DNA of 34,135 bases from Terriglobia bacterium (GTDB taxonomy: Bacteria; Acidobacteriota; Terriglobia; UBA7540), in contig JASHOS010000184.1 in assembly GCA_030040995.1 (NCBI GenBank), positions 1 to 34,135 on the forward strand, read 5' to 3'. The notes under the pieces are model-generated. The model ran no database searches. It was not told the origin of the DNA and was given only the letters and a program-made list of their open reading frames with translations. Position numbers and translations under genes: made by a program. Position 1 is the stretch's first letter; the number at the start of each line of letters is the position of its first letter. Below, in pieces: positions 31,284 to 34,135 of the stretch.

Positions 31284-33473
31284 TTGTCTTCGATCACGAG
31301 ACGAGACTTTTTCGGGCGAATGGGCACATTGTCGGCGGCATTATGGGGAACTGGCAAAGCGGAATCAGGGCCTCCAGCCCCATGGAACGGTGGAGAAGTA
31401 AGGAACAAAATCTTTCAGTTGTTCTTGTCGCCGAAAACAGGGTTTAGGAACACACGCTTGGTCCACACCGCGAGCGGTCTCCGACTGGCTTACGGCGATT
31501 ACAGCTATTCCTTTGGCCGGCCGGAGTTCCAGGAAAGTTCTATTGCGCTCGGAACGGATGGTTCCGTTACCGTGTCATCGCGAGGCTCCGCTATCGACAG
31601 CCAGCTGGAAGTACGCCATGAATTTCACTTACCTGCCGAGCATCCTTGGATCGAGGAACAGATTACCCTTACGAATCACGGGGCCTCTCCACTCGATCTT
31701 TCCGGTGCTCGATGTGGGTTTGTTCTTCCAATTCCCTTATCGGAGGGCCGGGCGACAGGCGAGTGGAATGAATTTAAGGTCATTGCGATTCCTTACCGGC
31801 GAGAGCCGAACGGGTCTCGAAGACAATACGCCGATTTTTCCTTGGGTCAATTACTGACGCAGCCGTACTCCTCGGAGCTCTGGACCGAAGAAACAACCGT
31901 GATGCCTGCTTACGCCTCCGAAGGGTGGGCATGGTCCGATGGCAAGCGAGGTTTTCTGTTAACGAAGTACAGCCAGGAAGGCATGGAATGGTCGTTGCTT
32001 GACCGAAGCCCGGGGCGGGACGGCCAGGCACGGCTACGTTGGGGCGGATGCGGAATCTACCGGGGTAACCCGGAGCACGGAGCTTGGTTACGTGCAGGGG
32101 AATCTCACCGCTTCGGGCTCACGCGTCTGACGGCCTATGCAGGGGGAATGCTGGAAGGCTTCTACCTATTTCGCAAAGAGATGGCAGTACGAGGTCACGG
32201 GCTTCCTGCCGATTATAATCCTCCTGTCCACTGGAACGAGCTCTACGATAACAAGCTGTGGTGGCTGCCTGATGATGAGCAAGATAATCCTGAAATGCGG
32301 AAGAAATATTACACGCTCGCCGACATGAAACAGGAAGCAGCCAAAGCCAAGGGCATCGGCTGCGAAGCCCTCTATATGGACCCAGGCTGGGATACGAGTT
32401 TCGGGTCCAAGATCTGGGACGCTGCTCGGTTAGGTCCGTACCCCTCCCTCACCACGATGCTTCGCGAAGAGTACGGTCTGGGATCCTCTCTACATACTCC
32501 ACTCTCCGGCTGGTGCGATCCTACCTCTTATCCTCAAGAGATGTATCGCATGGACCGATTTCGTCAACGGCTCCAATGGAATCCGCAGTTGGGCTTTACA
32601 TCTTCTCCCCTGTGCGGAGCAGCAAGTCAATACCTGGAAGAAACGGCCCGCCGATTAAAAGTGTTAGCAGAAGGTGGCGCCGCATTCTTCATGTTTGATG
32701 GAACGATGTATCATGCCGAGTGCTGGGATCCGAATCACGGCCATAGGGTTCCCGCCCGACGGGAGGAACACGCTCACGGGATGTGCCGGCTGGCCCGCAT
32801 GGTTCACGCGGAATATCCGCACGTATTAATTGAAATGCACGATCCAATCGTCGGAGGTTCCCACGTTCGCTACGCACCGACCTATTATGGACATGGGCAC
32901 GCCGCTGAGGGAGAGCGATTTTCTAAGGCCCTTGGTTTTGATGAGGTCTGGGCCTTCGAATTGATGTGGCAGCCTATGCAAGACCTTTGCGCTGGGCGAG
33001 CCATTGCCCTTTATTACTACAACCTCGCTTATGAGCTTCCCCTGTACATCCATATCGACCTGCGCACCGACAATGAGAACGCGCTGGTGTTTTGGTGGTT
33101 TGCCTCTACGTGCCGGCATCTAGGCATTGGAGGAACGCCTAAGGATCCGGCTGTCAACAAGGCCCACTTTGAAGCCATGGCCGCTTACCGAAGGCTTGAG
33201 CCATTCTTCAAACGGGGCAGGTTTTATGGTATTGATGAGATCACTCATGTCCACGTTCACCCGAGCGAAGCCTCTGCAGTGATCAATGCTTTCAATCTCG
33301 GAAAACATCCTACAGAGAGGGAGGTCCAGTTCGTTCCTCGAGAGTACGGTCTTGGCAAAGGGCGCTCATTGCGAGTGTTTGGGGCGTCCTCTCGCCGGAC
33401 GCAGGATGCCTATGTCTTCACGTTCAATATCCCCCCACTCGGTCACCAGATGGCGGAAGTTCACGTCGCCTGA
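31284..33473 (+). CDS. Tat-exported GH36/clan GH-D-like putative alpha-galactosidase
   Basis: 729 residues from a TTG start at 31284, supported by GGGAG (31271-31275) 8 nt upstream and by the twin-arginine signal SITRRDFFGRMG that it opens. Residues ~40-290 are the N-terminal beta-sandwich. The TIM barrel begins with YNPPVHWNELYDNKLWW (311-327) and contains YMDPGWDTSF (364-373), FFMFDGTMYH (468-477, D472 the probable nucleophile) and LIEMHDPIVGG (515-525, D520 a candidate second carboxylate). YYYNLAYELPLYIHIDLR follows, and a C-terminal beta domain ends the chain. Clan GH-D includes alpha-galactosidases and alpha-N-acetylgalactosaminidases; the exact sugar is uncertain. No regulatory palindrome is visible in the 200 bp upstream. 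Confidence 0.7.
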   Translation: MSSITRRDFFGRMGTLSAALWGTGKAESGPPAPWNGGEVRNKIFQLFLSPKTGFRNTRLVHTASGLRLAYGDYSYSFGRPEFQESSIALGTDGSVTVSSRGSAIDSQLEVRHEFHLPAEHPWIEEQITLTNHGASPLDLSGARCGFVLPIPLSEGRATGEWNEFKVIAIPYRREPNGSRRQYADFSLGQLLTQPYSSELWTEETTVMPAYASEGWAWSDGKRGFLLTKYSQEGMEWSLLDRSPGRDGQARLRWGGCGIYRGNPEHGAWLRAGESHRFGLTRLTAYAGGMLEGFYLFRKEMAVRGHGLPADYNPPVHWNELYDNKLWWLPDDEQDNPEMRKKYYTLADMKQEAAKAKGIGCEALYMDPGWDTSFGSKIWDAARLGPYPSLTTMLREEYGLGSSLHTPLSGWCDPTSYPQEMYRMDRFRQRLQWNPQLGFTSSPLCGAASQYLEETARRLKVLAEGGAAFFMFDGTMYHAECWDPNHGHRVPARREEHAHGMCRLARMVHAEYPHVLIEMHDPIVGGSHVRYAPTYYGHGHAAEGERFSKALGFDEVWAFELMWQPMQDLCAGRAIALYYYNLAYELPLYIHIDLRTDNENALVFWWFASTCRHLGIGGTPKDPAVNKAHFEAMAAYRRLEPFFKRGRFYGIDEITHVHVHPSEASAVINAFNLGKHPTEREVQFVPREYGLGKGRSLRVFGASSRRTQDAYVFTFNIPPLGHQMAEVHVA

Positions 33474-33537
33474 TTCAACGAGGGTCATGTGACCGTTAAC
33501 TGGCCAATGCTCTGAGCCGCACGACTAAATTTCTTAG

Positions 33538-33555
33538 CTGTCTGTCGCCAAAATC
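33538..33555 (+). repeat. 18-bp repeat shared with 2592-2609
   Basis: CTGTCTGTCGCCAAAATC is identical to 2592-2609. Here it is followed within 10 bp by TGACTCAAACTGA (33561-33573), which is also found at 19541-19552 apart from its first base. This cluster directly precedes a transposase fossil and looks like a decayed insertion-sequence end. Confidence 0.6.
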
Positions 33556-33718
33556 GCGGGTGACTCAAACTGAAGCGAGTTTTTTAATCCTAGTGTGAGA
33601 GGGCTCACGTCCGAGTTTCGGAACCGACGCGTTTTGAAGACTCAGTGCCCAACTTCGCTACGTCTGTACCGAAACACCCTATTCGTCAAGGCTCAAGCCG
33701 GGAAGGATAATCTCTTTC

Positions 33719-34111
33719 CCGCAAGACACTGCACCTGGTTACCTCATCCTCGATCGAGACGGGAAGTACGCGGGAGAGGCAACGGAGATGCTCAAATCCT
33801 TGGGCAGCAAACTGATTCGATCCGCGTATCGCAGTCCATGGCAAAATGGTGTCGCCAAACGCTGGGTCGGAAGCCGCCGCAGGGAATTACTGGACCATGT
33901 GATCGTCTTGAATGAAAGTCACTTGCGCTGGCTGATTCGTGATTACATCCGCTACTATCATGAGGACCGTACTCACGATCCGCTAAATAAAGACGTATGC
34001 GTCCGGTTAATCCACCTTCCGCAGTTGAGCGCGCTGCCTTACACCGTTTTGCAGCGCGTCCAGGGGGTGGGGCCAGAGGTTCAGCGAAAGCCTTTGGCGG
34101 CTATCCGCTAG
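33719..34111 (+). pseudogene. Integrase-core transposase fossil, C-terminal half, catalytic Glu changed to Lys
   Basis: In one frame: QDTAPGYLILDRDGKYAG (from 33722), then RSAYRSPWQNGVAKRWVGS, RRRELLDHVIVLNESHLRWL and IRDYIRYYHEDRTHDPLNKD. This is the rve catalytic core. LDRDGKYA carries the second Asp of the DDE triad. The motif normally N-G-V-A-E-R-W reads N-G-V-A-K-R-W, with codon AAA at 33857-33859, so the catalytic Glu is lost. The N-terminal half is missing or unrecognisable upstream of 33719, and the C-terminus after ~33990 diverges from the family. It is a relative of the fossils at 1330-1718 and 2845-2940. Confidence 0.85.
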
Positions 34112-34135
34112 TCATTTTTCCCGCGCTGCCCGCAG

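Noticed and set aside
33484-33495. GGTCA-TG-TGACC as terminator of the GH36-like gene
   Set aside because: The stem is 5 bp with a 2-nt loop and no T-run follows, so it does not qualify.

Overview
The window looks like a chromosomal accessory region of an Acidobacteriota bacterium (Bryobacterales/'Solibacter'-like or a relative). The reasons are a large Oar/Cna-type TonB-dependent receptor with an N-terminal carboxypeptidase-regulatory-like domain, a row of twin-arginine-exported glycoside-hydrolase-like proteins, a huge TPR protein and many decayed insertion sequences. The taxonomic call is inference from gene content; there is no rRNA or tRNA in the window.

Left edge (1-2957): a RepA-type replication-initiator gene that seems internally deleted, a decayed integrase-core transposase, an intact mazEF-type toxin-antitoxin pair with its own promoter, and the last ~30 codons of a second integrase-core transposase. 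This is a mobile or plasmid-derived boundary.

Main locus (2958-33473): a glycan-degradation island centred on a divergent control region at 15144-15473. To the left, on the minus strand, lie a GntR/FCD regulator, a GH95-like protein, a GH63/trehalase-like (alpha/alpha)6 protein, a GH42-like TIM-barrel protein and, beyond an IS1182 fossil, another six-hairpin protein. A convergent DUF6298/collagenase-type putative glycosidase closes that side. To the right, on the plus strand, lie the TonB receptor, an IS630 fossil, a two-barrel fusion protein, a second GH95-like protein, a TPR lipoprotein, a beta-helix (GH141/DUF1565-like) protein and a GH36/clan-D-like protein. All nine enzyme-like proteins begin with an arginine-pair (Tat-like) signal. 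The regulator promoter and the receptor promoter each carry a palindrome of the form TTGYATRCAA close to the predicted transcription start, so one FCD regulator may control both arms.

Proposed working model (inference): the TonB receptor imports an oligosaccharide, Tat-exported periplasmic enzymes dismantle it, and an acid-sugar-type ligand releases the GntR repressor. The family mix (GH95-like twice, GH141-like, DUF6298-like, GH36-like, GH63-like, six-hairpin) suggests a branched plant polysaccharide such as a pectin side chain, but the substrate cannot be read from sequence alone.

Right edge (33474-34135): an 18-bp repeat shared with the left edge, and the C-terminal half of an integrase-core transposase whose catalytic Glu is replaced by Lys. 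Decayed copies of one transposase family therefore lie on both sides of the island.
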